NCBI RefSeq assembly: GCF_003955715.1
Contig: NZ_CP034463.1
Location: 62,001 to 126,000 of the forward strand
Direction of reading: 5' to 3'
From: Streptomyces aquilus
Lineage (GTDB): Bacteria > Actinomycetota > Actinomycetes > Streptomycetales > Streptomycetaceae
DNA: 64,000 nucleotides
Within the stretch, counting starts at the first letter, position 1; each line of letters opens with the position of its first letter. The notes beneath the pieces were generated by a model. It made no database searches. It was not told the DNA's origin and was given only the letters and a program-made list of their open reading frames with translations. Positions 34,459 through 44,781 of the stretch are shown one piece after another. A program made the position numbers and the translations under genes.

Positions 34459-37362
34459 ATGGGGGAAGTACACGCGGATCCGTTGGCGGAGCTCGCGCTG
34501 CAGCTGCGCTCCCTCAGGGCTCAGCGGGGTTTACAGATGGGCGGGTTGCAGCAGAGGACCGGGCTGGGTCGGACGACGGTCAGCCAGGCACTGAACGGCC
34601 AAGTGGTGCCCTCCGAGGCCACGCTGGTGGCCTTGGCGAAGGCCCTGGGTGCTGATGTGGACTCTATGCTGGCCCTGCGCGAAGCCGCAGCGCGCCAGCC
34701 GAATGTCTCGCCAGTAAGAATGGTGCGCAGGCGGGTACGGCCGAAGGTGGAGGCGCCCTTTCAGAAGCGGTATCTCAACTACGTGGCAGAACGGCATTCC
34801 CAGCTGACCGTCGTAGGGCTGGATTTGAGTCGACCGGAACGTGCGTGCTGGCCGCTGGACGCGGCGTACTTGAGCTTGGAACTGGCAGAGCGGTCAGAGG
34901 ACTGGCCTGCAGGCGATGAGGAAGCGGACCGGCCGACCGTCGTAGTGAAGCGTGCCGAGCACGCGCTGGCCAACTGCCGACGAGTTCTTCTGAGAGGGCT
35001 CGCCGGCAGTGGAAAGACGACACTGCTGCAGTGGTTGGCTGTCGCAACGGCGCGCGATGAGCTGCCGGAGGAACTGGCGGACTGGCGAGGGTGGATTCCG
35101 TTCGTCCTGCCGCTGCGGACGCTGGTGAGGCGTGGGCCTCTTCCGGAGCCGCACGACTTCCTGTCTGCGGTCGGCACCCCCCTGGCCGCCTCCCAGCCGG
35201 ATGGGTGGGCCGATGCCGTACTTGCCGGGGGCGAGGCACTCGTCCTGGTCGACGGCATCGACGAGGTTCCTCAAGAGCACCGGGGTGCTACGCGGGACTG
35301 GCTCGAGCGGCTCTTGGCGGCCTACAGGGACGCGCGCTTCGTGGTCACCACGCGCCCGTCCGCTGTGCCGGAAGGCTGGCTAGCTTCGTCGCACTTCACC
35401 GAACTGTCAGTACGGCCCATGAGTGCCGCCGACACCGGAGTCTTCGTACACCGGTGGCACACCGCAGCGCGACACAATGCGGCAACCGACGCCGAACGCT
35501 CACAATTGCATGATCTCGAAGCAGCGCTCCAGGTCACGGTGCGCGCTCAGCGTGACCTGGCGCAGCTCTCCAGCACGCCCCTGATGTGTGCGCTGATCTG
35601 CGCGCTGCACCGGGACCGCCGCGGTCATCTGCCCCACAGCCGCATGGAGTTGTACGAAGCAGCGCTGTCGATGCTGCTCGTACGCCGAGACCTTGAGCGC
35701 AGCATCGATGTACCGGAAGGCATTCAGCTCACCGAACACCAGAGCGTCCAGCTCCTGCAGCGTCTGGCCTACTGGCTCATCCGCAACCGCCAGACCGAGA
35801 TGGAACGGGCCACCGCGATGGCCCTGGTCGACGACGCGCTGCCCGCCATGCAGGCCGTGGCCGAGCAGGGCACTGCCGACCAGGTTCTGGCTCACCTGGT
35901 CGGCCGCAGCGGGCTCCTGCGCCAGCCCACCGCGGACACCATCGACTTCGTCCACCGCACCTTCCAGGACTACCTCGGGGCCAAAGCCGCCATCGAAGCC
36001 CACGACTTCCCCCTGTTGGTCAACAACGCCCACGACGACCAGTGGGAGGACGTCGTACGCATGGCCGTCGCCCACGCCCGCCCAGCCGAGAGCGCTGATC
36101 TCCTCCGCCGCCTCGTCAAACGCGGTGATGCCGACGGCGAACACCGGGGCAGACTCCACCTCCTGGCAGCCGCCAGTCTGCAGTACGCCACTGAAATCGA
36201 ACCCGAGGTCCGCAGGCTGGTCGAACAGCGAGCACGCCTTCTGATGCCTCCCCGCTCTTCTGAGGAAGCGGAGGAGCTTGCCGCGCTGGGTCCGGGCATC
36301 CTGGATCTGCTGCCCGGGCCCCAAGGCCTGAAGCAGGATGAAGTGAATGCGGTTTTCCGCACGTCTGCTGTTATCGGCGGTGACCAAGCATACGCCTTCC
36401 TTCAGCACTTCACACAAACATCGTCTCCTACCCCGGCAAACTACGAGCTAGTCGACGCCTGGGAGAAATTCAATGCAGACCAATATGCCCAGGACATCCT
36501 TTTCCGCTTCAAAGAAGGATTGCATCTGAGCGTACAGACTCAAGACCAGAGGAACGCCCTGCGATTCCTCAAACCTATCACCAACGTCGCCTTCAGGGGA
36601 GAATTCACCCAAGCCGAGATCACCGAGCACCTTTCTCCTGATCACACTCGGAAGATCGAGATCTACTCGGGTCAACTGCTCGAAGATTTGACATTCGTAC
36701 GCGATTTCCCCGCCCTAAAGGAACTCGCTCTCAGCAGCTGCACAAAACTCGGTCACCTCGAAGACCTTGAAGGGCTGCCACTACCCAACCTGAGACTGCT
36801 TCAACTCCCGGACTCTTTCTCATTCAACGCACTGGCCACCCTTCCCCACCTCACCGAACTCGCTCTCTACACACGCCTGCCATGGAATAGCCTGGGAGAG
36901 CTACCCGCACCAGCAGATCTCACCTCACTACGCCTCGCCGAATGGATCGGCGTACCCCTGACAGGCATCTCTAAATGGAATCAACTGCGGGAGCTAGTGA
37001 TCAACGCGGCACCTACGCCCGCGGAATGGCGAGAAATTTCCAGCCTGCCCCACCTATCAAGACTTAGCCTCGGACAATATGACCTCGCGCAGGCCACTCC
37101 CATAAATAGCGTCACTTACCTGCACCTTTCCCCTATCGACTCAGACACCCAGTTGGACCTGGTGCCGGATACCTTTCCCAATGTGAAAGAGATTTTCGTC
37201 AACTGTCGGTCATCCCTGCCCGACATCACCGACGTCACCCCCTTGAAAAAAATCAAAGATCTTACAATCTCCTTGAGTTACGCGAATTATGTCGTTGGCC
37301 GAGAGGAGTTCGGTCCAGAAGCGGTGCGTCTCTACCCACGACCCCGCACAGAAATCATCTGA
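34459..37362 (+). CDS. HTH-NACHT NTPase with LRR-like repeats (bacterial NLR-like)
   Basis: 967 residues from ATG 34459 (GGAG upstream). An XRE-type HTH lies at residues 10-70 (LQQRTGLGRTTVSQALNGQV). The NACHT ATPase has Walker A LLRGLAGSGKTTLLQWL (177-193), Walker B ALVLVDGIDEVPQEH (260-274) and a sensor-type VVTTRPSAVPEGW (295-307). A helical region continues to about 640 (TIDFVHRTFQDYLGAKAAIE). From about 740 to 930 short leucine-rich units repeat (LKELALSSCTKLGHLEDLEG, LPHLTELALYTRLP). NACHT proteins with an HTH or other effector form part of bacterial anti-phage systems related to animal NLRs. The last third has clearly more A/T and different codon use, suggesting a transferred or fast-evolving sensor region. 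Confidence 0.85.
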   Translation: MGEVHADPLAELALQLRSLRAQRGLQMGGLQQRTGLGRTTVSQALNGQVVPSEATLVALAKALGADVDSMLALREAAARQPNVSPVRMVRRRVRPKVEAPFQKRYLNYVAERHSQLTVVGLDLSRPERACWPLDAAYLSLELAERSEDWPAGDEEADRPTVVVKRAEHALANCRRVLLRGLAGSGKTTLLQWLAVATARDELPEELADWRGWIPFVLPLRTLVRRGPLPEPHDFLSAVGTPLAASQPDGWADAVLAGGEALVLVDGIDEVPQEHRGATRDWLERLLAAYRDARFVVTTRPSAVPEGWLASSHFTELSVRPMSAADTGVFVHRWHTAARHNAATDAERSQLHDLEAALQVTVRAQRDLAQLSSTPLMCALICALHRDRRGHLPHSRMELYEAALSMLLVRRDLERSIDVPEGIQLTEHQSVQLLQRLAYWLIRNRQTEMERATAMALVDDALPAMQAVAEQGTADQVLAHLVGRSGLLRQPTADTIDFVHRTFQDYLGAKAAIEAHDFPLLVNNAHDDQWEDVVRMAVAHARPAESADLLRRLVKRGDADGEHRGRLHLLAAASLQYATEIEPEVRRLVEQRARLLMPPRSSEEAEELAALGPGILDLLPGPQGLKQDEVNAVFRTSAVIGGDQAYAFLQHFTQTSSPTPANYELVDAWEKFNADQYAQDILFRFKEGLHLSVQTQDQRNALRFLKPITNVAFRGEFTQAEITEHLSPDHTRKIEIYSGQLLEDLTFVRDFPALKELALSSCTKLGHLEDLEGLPLPNLRLLQLPDSFSFNALATLPHLTELALYTRLPWNSLGELPAPADLTSLRLAEWIGVPLTGISKWNQLRELVINAAPTPAEWREISSLPHLSRLSLGQYDLAQATPINSVTYLHLSPIDSDTQLDLVPDTFPNVKEIFVNCRSSLPDITDVTPLKKIKDLTISLSYANYVVGREEFGPEAVRLYPRPRTEII

Positions 37363-37493
37363 TCACCCATCTGGTTGAGGTCTCAGCACATAGATCGGCT
37401 TCTCTTCAACGCGGACCCATCAGCTGCGCATCCGCCGCCACCTATGCATCCAGCATTCAGACCAAACGTCGCTCACCGTCTCGCCACCTCTAG

Positions 37494-38917
37494 ATCATCG
37501 ACACCGCCGAATGCGACGCGGTCCTTTTCACGGATGCGCGCGGCTCGATGGTCGATATCGTGCAAATGGTCGGACGCGCACTTCGACTGCATCCCGGGCG
37601 CGGGAAACTGGCCACGTTGATCGTCCCGGTGTTCCTCGGACCCGACGAAGATCCGAACGAGCTTCTCACGTCTGACGCTTATGGCAGCCTGTCCAAGGTG
37701 CTGACAGCCCTGCGGGCCCACGATGCCCAGACCATCGAAGCCCTCGCCGATCCCCGTGTCCGCAGCGGCAGTTGGTCCTCCGAGGACGACGGCGAAGGCC
37801 TCGCGGACGACATCGACGACCAGGACGACGACGGACAGGACGACGAGGGTGAGGAGCGGAGGAGCGGGATCTGGTGCCGCCGATCGGGGCCGCCGCGGCG
37901 GGGGTGCTGCGGTTCACCGAGGAACGCGACCCAGCCGCACTCGCGCAGTTCGTACGGCTACGGGTCATCGACCCCGAAGGGACCTACTGGCGCCGCGGCA
38001 TCGAAGCCGCCACCCGCTGGCTACACCAGACCGACAACACCGAACTGCGCGTGCCCTACACGTTCGAGACGCCTGGGGAGTGGGGGGCGCTTGGAGGGCA
38101 TCCGCTGGGGGTATAGGTGGCGGATCAGCGCCGCTACTACACCGCCGGGACCCTGGAGACCAAGCGCGTGGCGGAGTTGGAGGCGCTGGGCATGGTGTGG
38201 TCCGTGCACGCCTCCGCCTGGGAGGCCGGCCTCGCCGTCGCCCGCGACTACGCCACCGTCCACGGCCACCTCCTCCCGCCGACCTCAGCCGTGTGGGGCG
38301 GGGACGGGTTCCCCATTGGGGTCTGGGCCAAGAACCAGCGGGCGGCGGCCAAGCGGACGCGGGAGAACGCCCTACGCCGGGCGAACGGCGAGACCGGGCT
38401 GTCCTACGCCGGAGAGCTGTCCGCCAGCCGCATGGAGGCGTTGAACGAGATCGATCCCGGGTGGGCCCCGGAGGGATGGGAGATCGCCTGGCAGCGCTGC
38501 TACCGGCTCCTGCTCGCCCACATACAAGCCGGGGGCGCGCTCCCGGCCGGGCCAGGGGACGTCGTCGTCCAGGGCGAAGACCTCGGAGTGTGGATCGCCG
38601 GAAAGGTGGCTGGTTGGGACCGGCTCGTACTCGCACAGCAGTACCTCCTCGAGACGATCGGCGTGCACCCGGAGACCGAGAGCCTGCCGGTAGTGCCGGC
38701 ACGGCGCTCGCAAGACGCACGATGGGCCGCCAACCTCGCCGCGGCCCGGCAGTTCCACGCCCGAGAAGGACACCTGCGGCCCGCGCGCAAGCACATCGAG
38801 ACCGTCAACGGCGAAAAGATCAAACTCGGAACGTTCCTCGACAACACCCGGCGCCGCGCCGACAAACTCAGCCCCGAACGACGTACTGCTTTGGATGAGT
38901 TGGGCATGCGATGGTAG
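37494..38917 (+). pseudogene. Superfamily 2 helicase with helicase-associated repeats, truncated and mutated
   Basis: The remnant begins mid-protein at IIDTAECDAVLFTDARGSMV, followed by helicase motif VI (DIVQMVGRALRLHPG). After a frameshift near 37870, helicase-associated (HA) repeats follow: IDPEGTYWRRGIEAATRWLH, DYATVHGHLLPPTSAVWGGD and FHAREGHLRPARKHIETVNG, ending DELGMRW at 38917. A TAG at 38114-38116 falls where HA proteins read PLGVW, so it looks like a TGG-to-TAG change. The 5' two thirds, with Walker motifs, are absent. The preceding 37363-37493 holds no gene. Confidence 0.7.
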
Positions 38918-38944
38918 GTGCGGGAAAGCGCTGTTGAAGCGTGC

Positions 38945-38970
38945 GTCGGCCGCATGACCGCACGGCCGAC
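38945..38970 (+). terminator. Hairpin after the helicase remnant
   Basis: GTCGGCCG (38945-38952) pairs with CGGCCGAC (38963-38970) around a 10-nt loop, about 28 bp after the stop. A terminator is likely. 38971-39164 shows nothing else. Confidence 0.5.
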
Positions 38971-39164
38971 TCGCTGTGTGTGCGCGGCCGTTGGGGTCGT
39001 TGCCGTGCAACTAATCGCCAGGGTTCGCCAGGGTGCGCCTGATGGTGTGCCACTGGGTGATGAGGCCACTCTGAGACTGCTCACCTTTGTACCGGACCTG
39101 CCTGTCCCAGCAACCGGGCTGGGCACGCCCAGGATCTGGGCTCTCTTCGGTAAGGGAGGTGGGC

Positions 39165-39293
39165 ATGCGAAAGCGGAAGAAGGGTGACCGCCGCATGCAG
39201 CGGTGGGACCCGGCCAGCCGGGCGCAGGTGGTTGTCGCTGCGCTCACGGCGGTCACTGCGATCGCAGGATGTGCGGCTCAGTTCGCACGCTGA
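39165..39293 (+). CDS. 42-residue basic membrane peptide
   Basis: ATG 39165 has an excellent AAGGGAGG site eight bases upstream. The peptide is strongly basic at first (MRKRKKGDRRMQRWDPASRA) and ends in a hydrophobic helix (VVVAALTAVTAIAGCAAQF). A tail-anchored or toxin-like peptide is possible, but the function is unknown. Confidence 0.5.
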   Translation: MRKRKKGDRRMQRWDPASRAQVVVAALTAVTAIAGCAAQFAR

Positions 39294-39397
39294 GGCGTTG
39301 AGGCAAAGACACAGCCGGACGGCCACGGTGGGGCTCGCGCGGGCGGGCCCGACCGGCAGATGATCGGCCGGACCCGCCTCAACGCTCCGCACATCCG

Positions 39398-39429
39398 GCC
39401 CGGGCTCTGGAGGCCACCAGAGCCCGGGC
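39398..39429. terminator. Strong 13-bp stem hairpin
   Basis: GCCCGGGCTCTGG (39398-39410) pairs perfectly with CCAGAGCCCGGGC (39417-39429) across a 6-nt loop. It lies about 105 bp after the small membrane peptide gene. 39430-39672 shows no supported gene. Confidence 0.6.
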
Positions 39430-39672
39430 ACCGCGGACCATGCGGCTCCTGCATCAACAGGAGGTCTATGTGGACACGATCCAGTATTGCCCCCTGCTCG
39501 GCGATCCCAACACCCTGGCGAGCAGGAGTGAAACGTGGCGAACAAGGGTGGCGCGTGCACGAGACTTCGATCTTGAAACTGGCAGGCGATCCCTCACCGG
39601 TGCCACGGCAGCAGGCGTGCGTCGAGCGCGTGGGAAGGCCGCCTCCGCGTCAACGGCATCCTGTCCGCCAGG

Positions 39673-40005
39673 GTGAGTGAACTGATCGTCGCGGGCAAGG
39701 ATCTCGGGGACCTGGATCGCCGCGCAGCCGTCGGCTGGGAGAGACTGGTGCCGACGCAGCAGTGTCTGTTGGAGAGCGTCGGCTCGCCCCGGATGCAGGT
39801 GTGCCGCCGGTGGGAGACCCACCTCGCCACAGCCCGCCAGTTCCACGCCCGCGAAGGACACCTGCAGCCGTCACGCAAGCACATCGAGATCGTCAACGGC
39901 GAAGAGATCAAACTCGGAACGTTCCTCGACAACACCCGCCGCCGCGCCACCAAACTGTCCGCAGAACGACGCGACGCCCTCAACACACTCGACATGCACT
40001 GGTAG
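39673..40005 (+). pseudogene. Second helicase-associated-domain tail (fragment)
   Basis: Only the last 110 residues of another HA helicase are present: LVPTQQCLLESVGSPRMQVC, then FHAREGHLQPSRKHIEIVNG and FLDNTRRRATKLSAERRDAL, ending DMHW. It is highly similar to the end of the remnant at 38750-38917 and lacks all helicase motifs. Likely a duplicated and decayed copy. Confidence 0.6.
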
Positions 40006-40073
40006 AAGGCGCGGTTGCGGACGTCACAACGCCCGTGGCTGTGCACGCGAGTTGCGCGTACATAGCCGTTCGG

Positions 40074-43000
40074 TCAATTGTCCTTCTTCCAGAGCCTCTT
40101 AAGGGCCTCCGATAAGGGCTTTGCTGGCTTGTCGACGTTACGCAAGCTGCCTACGCCCGGGGCTGTGTCAGGTGGCTGCCTGACAGGCACAGTCTCGGGC
40201 CCCGATGTTGTGTCGGAGTGGAAGATGACCAGGGCGAGTGCGCGGCGGCTCGATACGGTGCCCCGCTTGTCAGCAAGCCCGGCGCGCTGGACGATGGAGG
40301 CTTCCAGCTCCGCGCGGGCCTGCTCGAACTGTTTACCGCACAGCGCGAGGATGCCCAGCTCGTGGTGAAAGTGGGCCTGTTCCGATATCTCACCGGCAAG
40401 CCGGGAGGCCTCGGCGCCTAGCCGCAGCGCCCGCTCCCAAGCGCTCCAGCGCATGCCTATGGCGAACGCCAGTGCCGCTGTGCGAGCCAACTGCACAGTT
40501 ACGTCTTCCTCGCCGTTGGCCGATGCCGTTGTGCCCGGCACCAGCACGCTGAGTGTCGCAAGCAGGGCGTCGGCTTCAGCGCACACACGTTGTGCGGTGA
40601 CCGCGGGGTGCCCGGCCCACCAGGCGTAGTGCTGAGCTGCCGTCAGGGCTCGGTCTGCGGCGTCGTCACCGTACCCGGCGGCCTGGAGTTGCTGCAGCAC
40701 TCCGGCCGCGAGGTGGTAGCGGGGACCGGCTGGCGAGACCAGTCCGCAGAACTCCAATTCGCCAAGAGCGGCGTCCGCGTGAGTGTCGCCTATCAGCGCC
40801 GGCAGATGCATCTGGTGGGGGACCTCGCCGCCGAGCGCGACCGCGAATCGCAGGGTGTCGCGCGCGGAGGTGCTGAGCCCCGCAGCCAGCAGCGGTGCAG
40901 GCGTAGCGGCCTCGTTCAGAGACGGCAGTTGACCGCGTTGGCGCAGCAGGGCCCCGGCCTGGACGAAGCCCAGCGGCAGCCCTTCGGTCTCGAACCAGAT
41001 GTCGCCCGCCCAATTGGCCTCCTCCTCGGTGAGGTCGCGGTCAACGACGCGCTTGAGGAGTTCCAGTCCGCCCGCGCGTGTCAGTCCGCTGATGAGGACC
41101 TCCTCGACGGCAGAGTCAGCGGGGGGTGCAGGCATATCGGGAGTAGTGCCGATCAGGAAGGCGCACTCGGGCGCCGCATCCAGCAGCTCATCGAGTTGGG
41201 AGCCTCCGAACTCCATGTCGTCGAGGACGACGATCGCGCCGATCTCCCGCACGTATAGGAGCAGCTCGTCCCGATCCGGGCGGTACAGAGGCGCGTAGTA
41301 GATGGCATAGAAGAGTTCGTGGAGCAGGTCGCCGAGGGTGCGGTGGAAGCCGCTGAGGCGGACGACGCCGTCGGGAGCAAGGTCCGAGCAATCCTCGGCG
41401 ACGACGTCGAGCAGCGCGGTGCGGCCGGCGCCGGCGGGTCCGGTCAGCCGGACTGAGCGGCCGCGAGCCAGCAGCCGAACCAGCCGCTCGCGCTCGTCTT
41501 GCCGCTCCAGGAGAGGGAGCCTTCGCCGTGCCTCCAACTCCCCCACGACAATCGGTCTGGTCGCTCGGCCCAGCTTGGGGCGCTCAGCTGCCGTGAGCTT
41601 CCTCGGCCGCCCCGGGCGCCTATGCGGCGGGCAAACCTCAATGTCGCTGTCGTCGACGGGGTTGACGGTCAGGAGATAGTCGCCCGTAACAAGCTGCACC
41701 GTGTGCTCGGGCGCGGGCGTGTGCTCTCCGGAGGCAGGCGGGTGGGATGTAGTGGAGGGGCGCTGGTCCGGGGCGCTGCCATCCTGATCGTGGTCTGTCG
41801 AAGGCGGGGATTCGGGGGTGGCAGGAGTGAAGAGTGGCACTGGAACCGTGTGTGGAACTGGGTACGGCTCCGCAGCGGCCTTCTCATGGTTCTGAGCGTC
41901 TGTGCCGGTCATTGAGGGTTGGGCAGCTCGGTCGGGTCCGGAGGCGCCTATAGAGGGGGGTGCAGGGCGGGCGCCAGGGATGTTGATGCGGGGCTGCTCG
42001 GTGATGATTCGCTGCGGGGTGTATGGCTCGGCTGATTTAACGGTGTGGTGTTTGTTGTCCGGGTTGCTCCCTGCTTCCCGCTGACCTGCGTGAGGCATTT
42101 CAAGCACTATGACGTGTTTGCCTTTTTCTGGCATGTCTTTGATCGTCCGGAGTGTGGCGCCATGTGCCAGTACATCAGCCTCCACCTGCGCCATCTGATC
42201 CGAGTCGAGGTCAGGGAAAGAGCCTTTGACGTCGACGCGAATGGATTGGTCCCGTTGTGCAGCTGAAACGGTCACGGGGGTTTGGCCTGCTGCTCTGGGG
42301 GCGGCTGCGATGATCAGCCGGGTGAGTGTGTTGGGCAGCCATTGTGCGTCCAAGCCGATGAGCGTGGGCGGCGCGAACACCATGAAGCGTGTCTGCTCCA
42401 GGCCGGTCCCAGCAGTCGCCGCTCGTACGCCTTCGTGGACTGCCGAACTGAGTGTGCTGGACTCGGCGGGGGGAGCGGGGTGCGTCTGGTTCAGGGTGAG
42501 GGCTGGGGCAGGGACCGCAATGGCCGCGCGGGCTTCTTTGGCACTGCGTAGCAAGTCTGCGCGGGCAGCGGCCGGGAGTGCGCCGCATAGCTGAGCGACG
42601 GCCTCGGTGCCGGGCTCGTCCATCCGCGCGAGGATCTGGATGAGGAGTTGGTGGTATTCCATGGTCTGAAGCCTCAGCCGGCTGGCCTCGGCCCGGGCCT
42701 GGTCGTCCCGCGGCAGGATGAACGGGTGTTGCGGGGAGGAGCTCTTGTCCAGGCGGACCGTGAAGGTGATCACGGATCCGCTGCGGCTGTCTCCTTCGAC
42801 CACGGGGGTGGTGCGCAAGTCGACACGTACTTCGCTGCCGTCCTTGGCCTTGAGGACCTGGCCTTGCAGGCTGCAGGGCTTGGCCTCGAGGAGAGAGCGC
42901 CCCAGGAGAGTGTCGGCGTAGGGCTGGGGCTGCCCGTCCAGACGGGAGTTCTGGGTCAGCGAGGGGAACGAACGCCCTGTGAGCTCGCTCGGCTCATAGG

Positions 43001-44168
43001 CGAGCGCGGATGCGGCGGCCGCGTTGGCCAGAGTGATCTGGGCGTCGGCACCGACACGGATGATGCCTTCGGTGGCGGTGTGCAGGATCAACTCGATCTG
43101 GCGCTGCTGCCTGACGAGCTCCGTCTCGAGTCTCTGGACGCCTGTCAGATCCTTGATCAGGATCATCAGTTGGCCGTCGGCGGAGCCGCTGGGAGGTGCC
43201 TGCCTATTTGATCTAGCTGTTTCACCGGCGGGGGTAGGGGGTGCGTCGAGACGCACACTGTGGACCTCGACCAAGAGGTCCTGTCCGTCGAGACGACGTG
43301 CCTCGCTGCGCAGCGATGGCATTCTCCCGGCCTGGGACGCGTCCTCGCTCCTGGCGAAGTGGGGCAGCCGAGAGATGTCGAACGACGGCAGAAGCTCAAG
43401 CAGGCTCCTGCCGAGGAAGCCCTCGTCCCCAGCCCCCCAGAGCGCTCTGGCAGCACCGTTGGACTGAAGGATCGTCCCGTGAGAGTCAGTGAAGAGCACC
43501 GCGTCGGGGAAGCCATCTGCCCATACAGCAAGGTCAGATGCGCTCTGTAGAGCCCAACTGTCGCTCGGCACAGCACCCGGCGGCAGGAGAGCTTCGGGCG
43601 GGTCGATGAACTCCGCGATCTCCTCGTCACTGGCAGGCGCGAGTGATCCGCCCAGGTCTTCGGTGCTGAAGGACTTGGGTAATTCGCCGTAGGCCGTGTG
43701 CCAGAGCCGGGCGAACTGCAAGCGCAACTGGTCGGGTGCCGTGTCACCGGCGCAGTGCTCGGCGATCAGGTCCGGCAGCCACCAGTGGCCGTACGGTCCC
43801 TTCTTGTTCGCCCCTCCCAGCCTCCGACTCAGGAACGTCGCATTCAGCTCTGTGACGCCCTGTTCCTGCAGCATGTCGAGGAAAGTGTTCCGAGAACCGT
43901 GGGAAACGAGGATGCGCTCCTGCAGGGCCACGATCAGGGCCAGGACCCCGCGGCTGAAGCGCGTACGGATGGCCGCGTTCGCGGTCTCGATGGCTAACCG
44001 CTCTTTGTCCGGCAACTTCGCGAACTGCTCCGGGCAGCGCACCGAGAAGATGAAGGCATCGATCGCCGCGCGCTGCCCGCCCCGGCCCAGCAGCTCCGCC
44101 AGCCCCAGTCCCTTGCTGCTGCGGTAGCCCGCGCTTGCCGCGTCACCATCGATAGCCGACCCCTCCAA
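40074..44168 (-). CDS. Giant PAS/PAS-STAND NTPase-TPR-like signalling protein
   Basis: About 1364 residues from a TTG near 44168 (the exact start is uncertain). The N-terminal 1-170 is a helical domain. PAS 1 is at about 210-330 (GFPDAVLFTDSHGTILQSNG) and PAS 2 at about 355-480 (ILHTATEGIIRVGADAQITL). A histidine-kinase-like region without a clear phospho-accepting His follows, then a Pro/Ser-rich linker at about 720-860. A STAND-type P-loop domain comes next (Walker A RLTGPAGAGRTALLDVV near residue 907, Walker B AIVVLDDMEFGGSQ near 976), then TPR-like helices (AHFHHELGILALCGKQFEQA). It combines sensing and STAND assembly in one chain. A symmetric ATGTTGCA operator lies just upstream. Ligand and output are unknown. 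Confidence 0.7.
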   Translation of the reverse strand: MEGSAIDGDAASAGYRSSKGLGLAELLGRGGQRAAIDAFIFSVRCPEQFAKLPDKERLAIETANAAIRTRFSRGVLALIVALQERILVSHGSRNTFLDMLQEQGVTELNATFLSRRLGGANKKGPYGHWWLPDLIAEHCAGDTAPDQLRLQFARLWHTAYGELPKSFSTEDLGGSLAPASDEEIAEFIDPPEALLPPGAVPSDSWALQSASDLAVWADGFPDAVLFTDSHGTILQSNGAARALWGAGDEGFLGRSLLELLPSFDISRLPHFARSEDASQAGRMPSLRSEARRLDGQDLLVEVHSVRLDAPPTPAGETARSNRQAPPSGSADGQLMILIKDLTGVQRLETELVRQQRQIELILHTATEGIIRVGADAQITLANAAAASALAYEPSELTGRSFPSLTQNSRLDGQPQPYADTLLGRSLLEAKPCSLQGQVLKAKDGSEVRVDLRTTPVVEGDSRSGSVITFTVRLDKSSSPQHPFILPRDDQARAEASRLRLQTMEYHQLLIQILARMDEPGTEAVAQLCGALPAAARADLLRSAKEARAAIAVPAPALTLNQTHPAPPAESSTLSSAVHEGVRAATAGTGLEQTRFMVFAPPTLIGLDAQWLPNTLTRLIIAAAPRAAGQTPVTVSAAQRDQSIRVDVKGSFPDLDSDQMAQVEADVLAHGATLRTIKDMPEKGKHVIVLEMPHAGQREAGSNPDNKHHTVKSAEPYTPQRIITEQPRINIPGARPAPPSIGASGPDRAAQPSMTGTDAQNHEKAAAEPYPVPHTVPVPLFTPATPESPPSTDHDQDGSAPDQRPSTTSHPPASGEHTPAPEHTVQLVTGDYLLTVNPVDDSDIEVCPPHRRPGRPRKLTAAERPKLGRATRPIVVGELEARRRLPLLERQDERERLVRLLARGRSVRLTGPAGAGRTALLDVVAEDCSDLAPDGVVRLSGFHRTLGDLLHELFYAIYYAPLYRPDRDELLLYVREIGAIVVLDDMEFGGSQLDELLDAAPECAFLIGTTPDMPAPPADSAVEEVLISGLTRAGGLELLKRVVDRDLTEEEANWAGDIWFETEGLPLGFVQAGALLRQRGQLPSLNEAATPAPLLAAGLSTSARDTLRFAVALGGEVPHQMHLPALIGDTHADAALGELEFCGLVSPAGPRYHLAAGVLQQLQAAGYGDDAADRALTAAQHYAWWAGHPAVTAQRVCAEADALLATLSVLVPGTTASANGEEDVTVQLARTAALAFAIGMRWSAWERALRLGAEASRLAGEISEQAHFHHELGILALCGKQFEQARAELEASIVQRAGLADKRGTVSSRRALALVIFHSDTTSGPETVPVRQPPDTAPGVGSLRNVDKPAKPLSEALKRLWKKDN

Positions 44169-44177
44169 CTCCCCCTA

Positions 44178-44227
44178 TGCAACATCGCAGTTCGCATGTT
44201 GCACATTTGCTGAGCTGGGATGTTGCA
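44178..44227 (-). promoter_or_regulatory. Three ATGTTGCA boxes upstream of the PAS/STAND gene
   Basis: TGCAACAT (44178-44185) and ATGTTGCA (44196-44203) form an inverted pair with centres 18 bp apart. A third ATGTTGCA lies at 44220-44227, 24 bp on. They sit 10-59 bp before the gene start and look like an operator, possibly autoregulatory. The binding protein is not known. Confidence 0.6.
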
Positions 44228-44530
44228 CTCCGTTTCGCTGGCTTCAGCGACTCTAGCGGGTTTGAAATATGGGCGTAGCGCCATCACGGAAATCCGTGTG
44301 GCGCTACCGGCAAAACACAGGGCCTCGCACCGCACTCCGTTCGCCAACGACTACGGCACGAGGCCCACCATCCATCCATCAGCGAGAAGGAAGGACCCCT
44401 CTAGGATGCTTGATCACCTGCCTGCGAAGGTAGGGGTCTCGGCTGGGAACGGCACCCGTACCGCCCGAACGGCCCGCACCCCCCGTACCTGTGACCACCC
44501 CGCACCGCACGTCCGCCCCGGCGGTGCAGC

Positions 44531-44716
44531 ATGACAAAACTGCAGGTCCTCACACTCCTGCTGGCCCTGTCAGCTGCCCTCAACCTCGGCTGCGCATCCG
44601 GCATCATCGCGATCTACTCCGGCGCAGGCACAGCAAGCGCGATCCTCGTCGGCGGCGGCACCGTCGGAGGCGCGATGACCCTCTTCCTCGCCGGCGTCGG
44701 CGTATACCGCCGCTAG
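44531..44716 (+). CDS. Two-span small membrane protein
   Basis: 61 residues from ATG 44531. Hydrophobic helices LQVLTLLLALSAALNLGCAS and AILVGGGTVGGAMTLFLAGV lie on either side of a short loop. Such MTKLQxLTLLLALSAALN proteins are frequent in Streptomyces. Function unknown. 44228-44530 holds no other gene. Confidence 0.65.
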   Translation: MTKLQVLTLLLALSAALNLGCASGIIAIYSGAGTASAILVGGGTVGGAMTLFLAGVGVYRR

Positions 44717-44781
44717 ACAAAGCTTCTTGGCCGCCTCCCGGCGGCCAGAAGCCCACAACGATCTCCTGATCGATAAGGTCC

